Assembly (NCBI GenBank): GCA_009775125.1
Contig: VSPD01000003.1
Location: 69,305 to 133,304, forward strand
DNA length: 64,000 nucleotides
Direction of reading: 5' to 3'
From: Muribaculaceae bacterium
Lineage (GTDB): Bacteria > Bacteroidota > Bacteroidia > Bacteroidales > Muribaculaceae
The first letter of the stretch is position 1; the number at the start of each line of letters is the position of its first letter. Below the pieces are notes generated by a model. It had not been told where the DNA came from and searched no databases. It saw only the letters and a program-made list of their open reading frames with translations. Made by a program: the position numbers and the translations under genes. This document shows, piece after piece, positions 51,506 through 60,774 of the stretch.

Positions 51506-52627
51506 TTATTTTTTGCGACGGCGCACTGATTTTGCCGCCGAAGAAGAATTGTCGGTCTTTATTTTTGTTTCCTTGACTTTTGTCGACTTTTTCTTGGACC
51601 GCGAAGTGGAGCGTGCCGACTTGCGTCGTTCGGCTTTTGCGGCCTTGTCATCCGTTACCACCGCGGTGGTGTCGCCGGCGGCCATACGCTCGCGGGCCTC
51701 ACGGGCGGCGATTATTTCCTCGCGGTCGGGCACCCAAAGCTTTTCTTCGAATTTGTCGAGGCGGCTCTGGATTGAATCCTGTGCGCGTTTCATATCGTCG
51801 GGGTCGGGATACATCTGCATCATCGAGCGGTTGCGAAGGTTGCGCGTCTTGTAGATGTCGCCCTCATACATGGTGAGGTTGAAAAAGTCGTCGTAGGTGC
51901 AGGTGGGCAGGTTGTTGTCGTCGGAAATGAATATCTGCTGCTGGGCGAGATAAGGACGCAGGTCGGAAAACTTCACCCAGAACATGGGATATTTCACGGC
52001 CTCGCCGCCAAAGTCGCCGGAGCGATGAAGCACCGGGCAGATTGCCTCCACTACGGTTTTCATGCGGTTATGACGGGTGTCAAATTCCCAACGCTCCACC
52101 ACGTAATACGACAGCACCTCGTTGGAGGGCACATCCGACTCCTCGATTACAAACTTGGGATTTTTCTCGGTGGAGCCTTTTCCCTCGGTGTAGAGGATAT
52201 GGAAACGGTCGAGCACGTCGCGCATCTTCACCTTGTATTGGTCGGTAAAAATCTCGCGTCCGTCGAGATACTCATATGCCGGAATTTGGTTCTCGGCCAT
52301 GAGGCGCATGATTATACGGAACATGTTTTCCTGCCCGTCGACAGGGTCTTCCGGGAAATAGAGGGGAGCGTTCTTGTCTTTTTCAAGGTCGATCTGGCGG
52401 TAGATCACGCGCATCCACTGCACATCGGCGTCGCCGATAGAGCTGCCGTCGGCATCGTAGAAATTTTGCATGCGGTCGGTCACGCCGGTCTGCGCCTTTG
52501 CGTTACGTTCGGAGCGGGCCTCGCGGCGACGCACTCCGGAGTTCGAGCTCTGGTCCTGGGCCGACCCGTCGAACGCTACGGCTGCCAGAAGCAATGCCGC
52601 AAATGTATATCGGGATATAAGTTTCAT
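51506..52627 (-). CDS. gldN: T9SS component GldN/PorN
   Basis: 373 aa with signal peptide (MKLISRYTFAALLLAAVAFDGSA). The conserved core matches GldN: VQWMRVIYRQIDLEKDKNAPLYFP, NMFRIIMRLM, AYEYLDGREIFTDQY, and PMFWVKFSDLRPYL. The lysine- and serine-rich tail (AERRKSARSTSRSKKKSTK) is unstructured. GldN binds GldK to form the periplasmic rings of the secretion complex. It lies 19 nt downstream of gldM. Length is typical. Confidence 0.93.
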   Translation of the reverse strand: MKLISRYTFAALLLAAVAFDGSAQDQSSNSGVRRREARSERNAKAQTGVTDRMQNFYDADGSSIGDADVQWMRVIYRQIDLEKDKNAPLYFPEDPVDGQENMFRIIMRLMAENQIPAYEYLDGREIFTDQYKVKMRDVLDRFHILYTEGKGSTEKNPKFVIEESDVPSNEVLSYYVVERWEFDTRHNRMKTVVEAICPVLHRSGDFGGEAVKYPMFWVKFSDLRPYLAQQQIFISDDNNLPTCTYDDFFNLTMYEGDIYKTRNLRNRSMMQMYPDPDDMKRAQDSIQSRLDKFEEKLWVPDREEIIAAREARERMAAGDTTAVVTDDKAAKAERRKSARSTSRSKKKSTKVKETKIKTDNSSSAAKSVRRRKK

Positions 52628-52646
52628 ATCGCTGGATTTCTTGTTT

Positions 52647-54212
52647 TTAGTTTACAATCACTTCCATGGGCGAGAGGTCGCGGGTGATGCCGTCGGGACC
52701 GATTGCACGGATACGGGATATATAGAATCGCTTGCCACGCGAAAGACGCTGGAACGATTGTTTCTGACGTTGAGAGAAATTAGCGCCGTCGCTCACTTCG
52801 GGAATGGCGTTGCCCATAGAGTCGAAGAACACCGTCTCGAAGCCCACTACCTTGAACTTGGTGTCGAGCAGGCCGTCGTCGATGGCGGCTTCAAGCCCGG
52901 GAGCCTGCATAAGGAGAGTCTTGGCAAACGGACGGCCGCCTTTGTAATGGTCGACATTTCCTTTTTGGTCGGTAAAGGCTATGTATGCCGTGGGGTCGGG
53001 CAATTTACGCACACGGAATGTGGAGTTTGCCACCGTAGTGGAGCGGCCGTCGATATTGGCAGTGACGGAGAGCACCGCTTCCTTCCCCACTGTGGCCGGA
53101 CGCGCCACCCAGTGGTCGCCGGAGCGGGTAAGGGTGCCGTTGGTCATCGAGGCAGAGATGGCCGACATCGGCACGCCGGGCACCGAAATGCTCACCGGGT
53201 TGTCGATACCGGCATAGAGCACATTCATCATCGTGGCCGATACGGTGGCCATAGGCTCGATTACGGTGTAGGCCGACGAGAAATCGTGGCGCGTGGTGGA
53301 GCCGTCGCCGTGCTGCACTTCGAGATAGCCTTTATAGTCAAACGTGCCGGTGGAATTGGCGCCGAGCTCATAGATGCCGTTTGAGTTGGCCAGCTTCGAT
53401 CCGTTGATGAATATCTCGGGACGCTGCGTGGTGTCTACGGCGGCAAGCACGATATTTGCTTGATATTTACCGCCGCGCATCACGATACGCGACTGCGGTA
53501 TTACGAACGCGTTCAGTTCGTTTACACGCACGTCGCCGGCGTCGATTTGCGAATAAAGCGTGGCCAGGGCCTCGCCTTCGGCGTATAAAATGTCGTTTTG
53601 CAACTTGGTGAGCAGCGTCACAGCTGCCACCACGGGTTTCTGGTCGAACTGCGCTTCTTCCCAAGTCTGCGGAGTAAGAGTGCCTTTGAGCAGAATCGGG
53701 TCGGTTGACAATGCGGCGGATATATTCGCACGTTTGAGCGAATCGGGAAGCAGTTGAGTTATATACGAACGGTAATCGTCGATGCGGTGACGAAGTTTCT
53801 CGCCGCGAAGCGTGGCGGGGGAAAGCATAGTCACGGAAGCGGCCTCGAGGTCGTCGCGCGACTTGATATTTTCGGGGTCGCCGTCCTTGCCGTCGGCTGC
53901 ACGCACAATGGCGAGTTTCACCGAATCGACATAGGCATAAAGGCCGGAGGTGGTTTTACGCACCTCGGATGCCTTGTCGTACCACGACAGGCCCTTATCG
54001 GGGTTGGTACGGGCGAATTCTTCAAGTTGCCTGTAAATCACGTCGTTGCGTTGGCCCACATTGCTATTCGAACGGTTGAGGCCATCGTGGACTTGGGTAA
54101 ATCCATCGAGGACGTCGCTCGACACATTGAGAGCAAGCATGGCAGTCAAGACGATATACATCAGGTTTATCATCTTCTGACGCGGTGACAGCCTTGTGTT
54201 GTTAGATCCCAT
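52647..54212 (-). CDS. gldM: T9SS motor protein GldM/PorM
   Basis: 521 aa. A short cytoplasmic N-terminus (NNTRLSPRQK) and one TM helix (INLMYIVLTAMLALNVSSDVL) are followed by four periplasmic beta/helical domains; the C-terminal GldM domain begins near VRKLPDPTAYIAF. With GldL it converts the proton gradient into rotation and couples to the GldKN ring. It starts 49 nt after gldL in the conserved order K-L-M-N. Confidence 0.95.
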   Translation of the reverse strand: MGSNNTRLSPRQKMINLMYIVLTAMLALNVSSDVLDGFTQVHDGLNRSNSNVGQRNDVIYRQLEEFARTNPDKGLSWYDKASEVRKTTSGLYAYVDSVKLAIVRAADGKDGDPENIKSRDDLEAASVTMLSPATLRGEKLRHRIDDYRSYITQLLPDSLKRANISAALSTDPILLKGTLTPQTWEEAQFDQKPVVAAVTLLTKLQNDILYAEGEALATLYSQIDAGDVRVNELNAFVIPQSRIVMRGGKYQANIVLAAVDTTQRPEIFINGSKLANSNGIYELGANSTGTFDYKGYLEVQHGDGSTTRHDFSSAYTVIEPMATVSATMMNVLYAGIDNPVSISVPGVPMSAISASMTNGTLTRSGDHWVARPATVGKEAVLSVTANIDGRSTTVANSTFRVRKLPDPTAYIAFTDQKGNVDHYKGGRPFAKTLLMQAPGLEAAIDDGLLDTKFKVVGFETVFFDSMGNAIPEVSDGANFSQRQKQSFQRLSRGKRFYISRIRAIGPDGITRDLSPMEVIVN

Positions 54213-54261
54213 TTATTTATAGATTCTTTTTTCGATATTCGGTTTGATTCTCAGCGGTGAA

Positions 54262-55125
54262 TCAATTTTCGGTTTGTGTGGCGTCGGCGGGAGCCTGCAT
54301 GGGCATCATCGGGCGCATGTTGATGGTCATGGCTGTGATCATCTTCTCGTACACGCTGTTGAGCTGCTGCATATAGCGGGCCATTTTCTCGGTTTCCTCG
54401 CAGTACTGCGCCGACTGGGCGGCCGAACGCTCAAACATGTCGCGTATTTCCTTGATTCCACGGTTTACACGGTCGATGGCGTCGAGCTGCGAGCTCACGC
54501 TTTTGAGCTGGATTTCGTATATGGTGTTGAGGCCTCCGATATTGTGGTTGAGGGCCTGCATCTGCTCTACATAGCCGGTCGACGACGCCGATATCTCGTT
54601 GGAGTTTTGTGTGATGGCTGCGTAGGATTGGAGCAGCACGTCGGACACTTGGTTGAGCTGCGCCGTGGTTTCGCGCAGGTGTTGAAGCTCGGCGGCCATC
54701 TGATTCATCTGGTCGAGATATTGAGCCGAAGCGCCGGAGAGGTCGGAAGCCGGCACCACGGGAGCCTGAGCCTGCACGCCCTGCGCGGCTCCGGCTGCGG
54801 ACGCGCCGCCGTTGATCACCACGCCTGCGCCGCCGCGGAACTCGGGACGGTCTTCGTCGGAGTGGCTGTCGAGCACGGGGAACACGTCTTCCCATTTATA
54901 TTCCTTGGGCGGACGGTCGAAAGCCGTGAGCACGAACATAAGCACCTCGGTGCCCATACCTATCGAAAGAAGCATATTGCCGCCGGGGAGGTGGAGTATC
55001 TTGAACAGGGCGCCCCAGATCACGATGGCGGCACCGATTGAGTATGCGAAGTTGAAAAAGCGCTGGCCGTTTTCCGATGCTATGAATCCGGATATGCCTT
55101 TGCGATATTGCTGTACTTTTCCCAT
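54262..55125 (-). CDS. gldL: T9SS motor protein GldL/PorL
   Basis: 287 aa. Two N-terminal TM helices (FFNFAYSIGAAIVIWGALFK and NMLLSIGMGTEVLMFVLTAF) are followed by the FDRPPKEYKWEDVFP motif and a long cytoplasmic coiled coil. The intramembrane Glu needed for proton coupling in PorL/GldL is present at E60 (MGTEV). It forms the stator ring with GldM. A Gly/Ala/Ser-rich linker (ADAS-type, ~95-115) precedes the coiled coil. It starts 21 nt after gldK. Confidence 0.95.
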   Translation of the reverse strand: MGKVQQYRKGISGFIASENGQRFFNFAYSIGAAIVIWGALFKILHLPGGNMLLSIGMGTEVLMFVLTAFDRPPKEYKWEDVFPVLDSHSDEDRPEFRGGAGVVINGGASAAGAAQGVQAQAPVVPASDLSGASAQYLDQMNQMAAELQHLRETTAQLNQVSDVLLQSYAAITQNSNEISASSTGYVEQMQALNHNIGGLNTIYEIQLKSVSSQLDAIDRVNRGIKEIRDMFERSAAQSAQYCEETEKMARYMQQLNSVYEKMITAMTINMRPMMPMQAPADATQTEN

Positions 55126-55146
55126 TTGGTCTAAGTAAAATTTGGT

Positions 55147-56595
55147 TTATTTTTTCGATTTGGTGCCTTTGGCAAAGCCTATCTGCGAGCGTACGCAGCG
55201 GAAGCCTATGTATGAGCGTTGCTCGTTCTGATACTCCCACATGCGGAGGTCGGAACGGATGTTGTGGGCCACGTCTTTCCACGAGCCGCCACGCACGATC
55301 TTGCGCTTCATCTTGTAGGGATCGTCGGGAGCGGCGTCATAGCGGTACTCGGGATTGAGGTCGGAGGTGAGTTTGCCCACCGACTCGGTAAATGCCGTCG
55401 ATGTCCACTCGCTCACGTTGCCGGCCATGTCGTAAAGGCCGAAATCGTTGGGGGCATACGTACCCACACGCGAGGTGATTACGTGGCCGTCCTTCACAAA
55501 ATTGCCTTCCTGGGGCTTGAAGTTGGCATAGAAGCAGCCTTTGTCCTCGCTTAGGGTGAGGTCGCCTTCCCAGGGATATTTATTTTCGTTTACACCGGCG
55601 CGGGCGGCATATTCCCATTCGGCCTCGGTGGGCAGACGGTAAGGCTCGACATAGATGCCGTCCTTGCCGAGCGAGCGGCGCAGGAAGAGCGTGCGCCAAG
55701 CGGCGAAAGCGTTGGCCTGCTCCCAGCTCACGCCCACGACGGGATAGTCGGTGTAGCCTCCGTGAGCAAAATACATGCGCACATAGGGCTCGTTGTAGGC
55801 GTTTTCAAAATCGTTGACCCATGCCGTGGTGTCGGGGTAGATATTTACAATATAAGTGTTGAGGAAGTCGAATTCCCCGGTAAGACCGCGTGTGATGGTG
55901 GTCTGGATTATCTCGCCATCGTCGGTGATATAGGCCGTGTCTTTCGAAATCATGGGCACGTTTGTCGGGACGGGGCGGTCGGTGTTGTATTCACGGCGAC
56001 GGGGATTCAGACGGTTCTTGCGCTTTGCGGCCTCGGTGTGGTTATACACTTCGTAGCGGAAGTTCATCTGCTCGTGGTCGAGCTCGCGCACGCCGGTTAT
56101 GGGGTTGGTGCGGTAGACCGACTCGATGGCGCGTTGCTCGTCCTCATTGGCGTTGCGCCAGGGTATGGGCTTGTTCCAGTTGAGGTGGGGCTTCACGGGA
56201 TTGCCTTCTTTGTCTTCCTCAATCTTGAATTCCTCGTTGCCGCCATAAGCGGGGTCGGCGAGGCGTTCGCGGATTATGGAGTCGCGCACCCAGAACACGA
56301 ATTGCTTATACTTGCCGTTGGTAATCTCTGTCTCGTCCATCCAGAAGCCGTCGACAGAAATGCCTCGGGCATCTGCGGCGAGGTTCCACGCGCTGTCGGC
56401 CTCGTTTACGCCCACAGCCATAGAGCCACGGTCGACCAGCACCATTCCGTAAGGAGTGGGCTCGGCCCAAGAGGTGCCGCCAACGCCGGTCACTTCTCCA
56501 CCTGCCGAGCTTCCGCGTGTGCCCGAAGCGCACGACGCCATGGTGGCCGCCGCGGCAAATGAGAGTATTATATGGTTTATGTTCTTCATCTTCAT
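55147..56595 (-). CDS. gldK: T9SS lipoprotein GldK/PorK
   Basis: 482 aa lipoprotein (MASC, Cys22). The FGE-sulfatase fold spans most of the protein, with DEREITNGKY-like MDETEITNGKYKQF, YPVVGVSWEQANAFAAWRT, LPTEAEWEYAARAG, YDMAGNVSEWTS and a final SYIGFRCVRSQ. The catalytic cysteines of true formylglycine enzymes are not evident, as in other GldK proteins. It forms the outer-membrane-associated ring with GldN. It lies 7 nt after porP. Confidence 0.95.
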   Translation of the reverse strand: MKMKNINHIILSFAAAATMASCASGTRGSSAGGEVTGVGGTSWAEPTPYGMVLVDRGSMAVGVNEADSAWNLAADARGISVDGFWMDETEITNGKYKQFVFWVRDSIIRERLADPAYGGNEEFKIEEDKEGNPVKPHLNWNKPIPWRNANEDEQRAIESVYRTNPITGVRELDHEQMNFRYEVYNHTEAAKRKNRLNPRRREYNTDRPVPTNVPMISKDTAYITDDGEIIQTTITRGLTGEFDFLNTYIVNIYPDTTAWVNDFENAYNEPYVRMYFAHGGYTDYPVVGVSWEQANAFAAWRTLFLRRSLGKDGIYVEPYRLPTEAEWEYAARAGVNENKYPWEGDLTLSEDKGCFYANFKPQEGNFVKDGHVITSRVGTYAPNDFGLYDMAGNVSEWTSTAFTESVGKLTSDLNPEYRYDAAPDDPYKMKRKIVRGGSWKDVAHNIRSDLRMWEYQNEQRSYIGFRCVRSQIGFAKGTKSKK

Positions 56596-56602
56596 ATATA
56601 AG

Positions 56603-57616
56603 TTACATTATTCGGATGCTTTTATGCTTATTTTTGTTTTTGTCGGAGAGGTCGAGTTTGAGCGAGTAACCTAAGAATATTTCATGGCTTCCCGACGAGG
56701 CTTTGGCTATGGCCGAAGTGGAATAATCGAAGGAATACCCCAAGTAGAAGCCTTTGAGCTCGGCAGCGACCGTGGCTATGACCGCATCGTCGTAGCGATA
56801 GCCCACGCCGAACGACAGGAATTTGTTGTAGCGGCAACGGGCGTTGATTTCGCCTGTGGTGAATGTGAAATCGGATTTCACGAGCACCGACGGCATCAAT
56901 TCAAATAACGTGTTTTTTATCGGAATATTGCACCCGCTCATAAAATAAAGCGTGCGATTGGCCTGAAACTCGAAGTTTTTTTCATCCGACGATTCCGAAC
57001 CGTCGGTTTTCATCGTTATCACCGGCGACGTGAGGTGGGTGCAGGAAATGCCTGCCCAAATGTTCTTGCGGCGGTACCATATGCCGGCGCCAAGGTCGAG
57101 GGCCATGCCGTGGATATCCTGCATGGGGATGCCTTCGTCGCTGCCCTGGTGGAAATCGTCGCCGTCGGGGATAAACACCTCGGAGCCTTTGAATTTCTGG
57201 TCGTACATGCCGATTTGAAGGCCGACCGACCACTCGCCGCCAAATTTGCGGAATTTATATGCCACCTGGGCGGCTATGTTGAGAGAGCTGTACAGGCCTT
57301 GACTTTCCTGGGCGGCCACCAATCCCACGCCTATGCGCTTGCCCATGAGCTTGAGGGGCATGTCGGCCGTGCCGAGAAAGGTTTTCGGGGCATTGTCGAT
57401 TCCCACCCATTGCAGGCGCGAGCCGCCGCGGATGCGTAGCAGGTCGGTGTCGCCGATTGCGCCGGGGTTGTAAAATGTCGTCACCTCATAGTACTGCGAC
57501 AGCTGCGCGTCGGTCTGCGCCGTGGCGCGAACGGCGCCCATCGCGGCAACAGCCGCCACCGCGACAGCAACCCGCATTATTTTTCTTCTTATGTCGATAG
57601 CCATGAAGGGTGTCAT
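56603..57616 (-). CDS. porP: T9SS membrane protein PorP/SprF family
   Basis: 337 aa. Signal peptide (MRVAVAVAAVAAMGAVRATAQ), then the PorP/SprF hallmark QLSQYYEVTTFYNPGAIGD and a beta-barrel ending LGYSLKLDLSDK. The family anchors or assists T9SS at the outer membrane. A start at 57616 overlaps the porT stop by 4 nt; a start at 57604 (MAIDIRR) is also possible. It precedes gldK by 7 nt, the conserved arrangement. Confidence 0.93.
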   Translation of the reverse strand: MTPFMAIDIRRKIMRVAVAVAAVAAMGAVRATAQTDAQLSQYYEVTTFYNPGAIGDTDLLRIRGGSRLQWVGIDNAPKTFLGTADMPLKLMGKRIGVGLVAAQESQGLYSSLNIAAQVAYKFRKFGGEWSVGLQIGMYDQKFKGSEVFIPDGDDFHQGSDEGIPMQDIHGMALDLGAGIWYRRKNIWAGISCTHLTSPVITMKTDGSESSDEKNFEFQANRTLYFMSGCNIPIKNTLFELMPSVLVKSDFTFTTGEINARCRYNKFLSFGVGYRYDDAVIATVAAELKGFYLGYSFDYSTSAIAKASSGSHEIFLGYSLKLDLSDKNKNKHKSIRIM

Positions 57617-58353
57617 TCAAAATAAAAGGTGAGTACTATCATTTTCGACGTAGCTTTCGCAAGCGACTGCGTAAACTTGTATTTTCCCGGATCGTCGGCA
57701 AGGTCGGGACGGTCGTGCTGCAATATATCCGACAGTCCGAAGCAGAATTTCAGCTCCGGTATCAGCTTGAAATATGGCAGATAGAAGTCGCATCCGAAGC
57801 CTATCGACAGGTACATGTCGGCGGACTTGAACTTGAATATGTCGCTGTTCTTTTTCGTAACGTCGAACGCCGGCATAATGCCGCCCACAAGATACGGACG
57901 GGCATTGCGGTAGCGCAAGGCCGCATATTTGAGGTCGAGCGGAAGCACCACATATGCCGACTTTATATTCTGCCGCTCCTCGGCCCCGGTGTTCATCTCG
58001 CGCATACGCACATCGCGGTTGCCGAAATACATGCCCGGTGTGAATCGCACCGAGAAGTAATTGTTAAGACGGAACGACACCAGGCCGTTGACGCAAAAGC
58101 CCGGCGAATACGAGGGCTGCTCCATAAACCACGACTCGCCGTCGTCGGTCACAAAGCCGTTGTGGGTGAACATCACATTTTGCGTGTGCACGCCCACCGA
58201 AAACCCGAGATGCCAGCGGCGGAGGTCGGCATACGGGCGGTTGAGTAATTTATCGTTAAAACTGCGCGCGCTTGACGCCACGGCGCATCCGAGCAACGCC
58301 ACGACCACAAACGCAAATTTCAAAAAACGGAGTTTCACTCTGATTGGTTCCAA
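57613..58353 (-). CDS. porT: T9SS outer-membrane protein PorT
   Basis: 246 aa beta-barrel with signal peptide (FAFVVVALLGCAVASSA). RPYADLRRWHLGFSVGVHTQ near residue 38 and the closing MIVLTFYFE are characteristic of PorT (about 244 aa in Porphyromonas). PorT is needed for T9SS cargo secretion. It is first in the visible cluster, with a 4-nt overlap to porP. No TAnnTTTG box is evident in the 85 bp before it, so the promoter is unclear. Confidence 0.9.
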   Translation of the reverse strand: MEPIRVKLRFLKFAFVVVALLGCAVASSARSFNDKLLNRPYADLRRWHLGFSVGVHTQNVMFTHNGFVTDDGESWFMEQPSYSPGFCVNGLVSFRLNNYFSVRFTPGMYFGNRDVRMREMNTGAEERQNIKSAYVVLPLDLKYAALRYRNARPYLVGGIMPAFDVTKKNSDIFKFKSADMYLSIGFGCDFYLPYFKLIPELKFCFGLSDILQHDRPDLADDPGKYKFTQSLAKATSKMIVLTFYFE

Positions 58354-58437
58354 ATTGATACAATATGTCTATATTAACGCGCTCCGTGCCTGTTTATTGT
58401 ATTTCCCGTCAAAAATCATTAATGGTGAACACGGCTA

Positions 58438-58725
58438 TTTCGGGTCAAGCCGTAATTACAGTGCATTGCGTCTCCGTTAGGAGACAAATATTGTAGCGCA
58501 GGGCGACAGCCCTGGGAGGGGCGTGAATGTTATTTATTATGGCGTTGGAGCGGAGCCTGCCGGAGCGTTCGAAAACGCCAACAGTGGTGCAGAACGCTCC
58601 GACCGGCTCCGCTCCAATACCGAGATGGACCAACTCAACACACCGGGGGTTCCGCTATCGCTCCACCCCCGGCTACACTCTTGAATCGCTACGCGATTCA
58701 TTGCACCGCATTTTCGGTTTGTGAC
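58438..58725. repeat. composite intergenic repeat, copy 9
   Basis: GTCTCC-GTTA-GGAGAC and CAGGGC-GACA-GCCCTG (58469-58516) are followed by inverted copies of the GAGCGGAGCCTGCCGGAGCGTTCG module, GACCGGCTCCGCTCC, a CCGGGGGT/ACCCCCGG stem and TCTTGAATCGCTACGCGATTC (58680-58700). This fills the porT to DUF4252 gap; the remaining 58726-58843 holds nothing that I can name. Confidence 0.85.
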
Positions 58726-58843
58726 AAAAAAAAACATAAAAGAGGGTGTGTCAAAAATAATCCATACGGCGATGCGGCACGCCTCCCGGCGCACCGCAAC
58801 CTTAGAAATCTTAGAAATATCAGATTTTTAAACCAAATCTAAT

Positions 58844-59332
58844 TTATTGAAGTCTTTCTTTTGAAATCATCGACGACACTTGCGCCATGTCGATGGTGCC
58901 GCTGAGCACCACCAAGTTGAGCTCGCCGGACTCGCGGGTGTAGATAATGAGGTTAGAGATTTTGTTCTCGTTCTGAGGGTCGGGAGTGCCGTAGATTATT
59001 ACATTTTCGTTGTCCTCGTTGGCATCCATGAGCACGTCGGCTTTGAGCGCGGCTATGCGCTGCTCGATGACGGGGGCGATTTTCTTTACCTTGGAGGCAT
59101 TCTCGCAGGTGAGAATCTCGATGGAGTCAAGGTCTTTTATCAGGGCCTTTACGTTGATGTCGTCGGATAAATCTCCGCCCACCGAACCGGCCATTTTGAG
59201 CATAGTCTTGCTGATGTAGACCGATGTCACGTCGTCGTTGGAGGCGATGTCGGCAAACTGTTTTTTTGCACTGCAACCTGTGGTGAGCACAAAGGCGAGG
59301 AGCGCCACGATAATAGATGCTATACTTTTCAT
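58844..59332 (-). CDS. DUF4252 lipoprotein
   Basis: 162 aa from the ATG at 59332, which gives a signal with lipobox TTGC (Cys20); the longer frame to 59605 is antisense-like and lacks a signal. The body (VTSVYISKTMLKMAG..., DSIEILTCENASKVKKI, NVIIYGTPDPQNENKISNLIIYTRESGELNLVVLSGTIDMAQV) matches DUF4252. Such lipoproteins often follow ECF sigma/anti-sigma pairs in Bacteroidetes. The ATG overlaps the stop of the upstream gene by 4 nt, so all three are coupled. The function is unknown. Confidence 0.88.
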   Translation of the reverse strand: MKSIASIIVALLAFVLTTGCSAKKQFADIASNDDVTSVYISKTMLKMAGSVGGDLSDDINVKALIKDLDSIEILTCENASKVKKIAPVIEQRIAALKADVLMDANEDNENVIIYGTPDPQNENKISNLIIYTRESGELNLVVLSGTIDMAQVSSMISKERLQ

Positions 59333-60000
59333 TGGAGTTTTGATAAAATTGTTTGTACTGATGTTATTTGGGATGTTGCAACTTCTTCTGTCTTGTCGAG
59401 CGACGAGCGCATTTTTTCCGACACCATGCACAGCAAGTCGGCGGCTATGCGTGCGGCCTCGTCGGGGTCGGTGATTTCGGTGTAGGGGTCGGCAGGCTCG
59501 GGAGCGGCCTTGGCCGGGCTCGGGCTTCTTCTCACTTGCTCTGCCACAAGCGGAGCAGGCTCCACATCGGGAATCGGCATCGAATGCACCACAACGGTGT
59601 CGCATCGCGCCGTATCTGCCGGCTTATCCACTGTGGCCGTAGCCTCGCCTACCGAGAACGGCTCGTTGTCGCTCGGCGACTTTATCACCGTGATAAGGGC
59701 GAGAATCACCGCGGCCGCGGCGCCTCCGATGGCCCAGGGACGGAAACGCGCCATAAACGACGGACGCGGCTCGGCCATTATCTCCATGAGGCTGTCTTCA
59801 AGGCCGGCGGGTATCTCGACGCCGTCGGTGTCGGGCTCGGCCATCATTTCGAACACCTTGCGCTCGGCTTCGAGGTCGGCGGGAAGATTGCCGGCGGCGA
59901 AAAGCTCGGAGAGGGCTTCCGTTTCCTCGGGCGTGGCCGTACCGTCGTAAAAGCGGTCGAGCAAGCGGCGAATTTTTAATATGCGTTCCTGGTCGTTCAT
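59329..60000 (-). CDS. probable anti-sigma factor, single-pass membrane protein
   Basis: 223 aa. A cytoplasmic N-terminal helical region (RILKIRRLLDRFYDGTATPEETEALSELFAAG) resembles the N-terminus of Bacteroidetes anti-sigma and FecR-associated proteins. One TM helix (WAIGGAAAAVILALITVI, ~88-106) is followed by a Pro/Glu-rich periplasmic linker and a C-terminal helix (AARIAADLLCMVSEKM). It lies between, and overlaps by 4 nt each, the ECF sigma gene and the DUF4252 gene. The anti-sigma role is inferred from that position and topology; no zinc motif (HxxxCxxC) is visible. Confidence 0.7.
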   Translation of the reverse strand: MNDQERILKIRRLLDRFYDGTATPEETEALSELFAAGNLPADLEAERKVFEMMAEPDTDGVEIPAGLEDSLMEIMAEPRPSFMARFRPWAIGGAAAAVILALITVIKSPSDNEPFSVGEATATVDKPADTARCDTVVVHSMPIPDVEPAPLVAEQVRRSPSPAKAAPEPADPYTEITDPDEAARIAADLLCMVSEKMRSSLDKTEEVATSQITSVQTILSKLQ

Positions 60001-60500
60001 AATGCGTTTTTATTTAAGAGGAGATTTCGTAATGTCTTGCGCGCCCGGCTGAGCAGTTGGCGCACGTTTGAATCAGAGAAGCCGGTCTGCGCGGCAATCT
60101 CGTCGTTGGAGCAGCATGAATATGCCGACAGGCGTATCACACGCTGCTGCGGGGCGGGAAGCGCGGCTATGGCTCGCTCGATTGCCGACTGCGACATTTG
60201 CAGCGACACCTCGTCGTCGGCCTGCTCGGCAGATGCCGGATGCCGGAAATCGGCATCAATCGGCACATTCGCTTCCGCGCGGCTGCGGATTCTGTCGATA
60301 CAGGCGTTTCTTATAGCCTTGATGCAGAAAGACGCAGGTGAATCAACGTCGCCGAGCGATTCGCGTCGCTCCCACAGCCGTGCCACCGTGTCTTGCACGG
60401 CATCGGAAGCGTCGTCGCTGTTGGCAAGCATTGCCAACGCCGCGGCATACATCCTCCGATAATTGGCGAGGATAGTGGATTTGAATTCTTCGGCTGTCAT
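59997..60500 (-). CDS. ECF-type RNA polymerase sigma-70 factor
   Basis: 167 aa. Region 2 (YRRMYAAALAMLANSDDASDAVQDTVARLWERRE, then SFCIKAIRNACIDRIRSRAE) and region 4 (AIAALPAPQQRVIRLSAYSCCSNDEIAAQTGFSDSNVRQLLSRARKTLRNLL) are both complete. It begins a three-gene operon with 4-nt overlaps. Two adjacent cysteines in the region 4 helix (YSCCSN) are unusual, but I cannot say whether they matter. Confidence 0.95.
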   Translation of the reverse strand: MTAEEFKSTILANYRRMYAAALAMLANSDDASDAVQDTVARLWERRESLGDVDSPASFCIKAIRNACIDRIRSRAEANVPIDADFRHPASAEQADDEVSLQMSQSAIERAIAALPAPQQRVIRLSAYSCCSNDEIAAQTGFSDSNVRQLLSRARKTLRNLLLNKNAL

Positions 60501-60599
60501 CTCTATTGTTTTTTTGTCGATTCACTATTAAGACGGCCATGCGCCGCATTTGTGACACCAAAATCCGTTCAAAAAAAAATTAATCAAAGCTGTGTTTAG

Positions 60600-60735
60600 C
60601 ACCGGATTTGGCATAATCGAACGCTCCGACCGGCTCCGCTCCAATACCGAGATTGATTATATTTCACCCAACCCCGCATGTCGGCTGCGCCGGCCATACG
60701 GGGCTAACATCAAGCGACACGGCTTCGCCGTGATT
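60600..60735. repeat. composite intergenic repeat, copy 10
   Basis: A TTTGGCATAATCGAACGCTC-type arm (60609-60630) and CGGCTCCGCTCC are followed by CATGTCGGC-TGC-GCCGG and CACGGC-TTC-GCCGTG (60718-60732). This is the inverse of 28895-28960. It lies between the sigma operon promoter region and lon. Confidence 0.8.
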
Positions 60736-60774
60736 AAACAAAAGTGACAAGGCGGAAGGCCTCATCACTTTTTA

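Noticed and set aside
59333..59605. Upstream extension of the DUF4252 frame
   Set aside because: It overlaps the anti-sigma gene in another frame, is Arg/Ser-rich, and would bury the lipoprotein signal.
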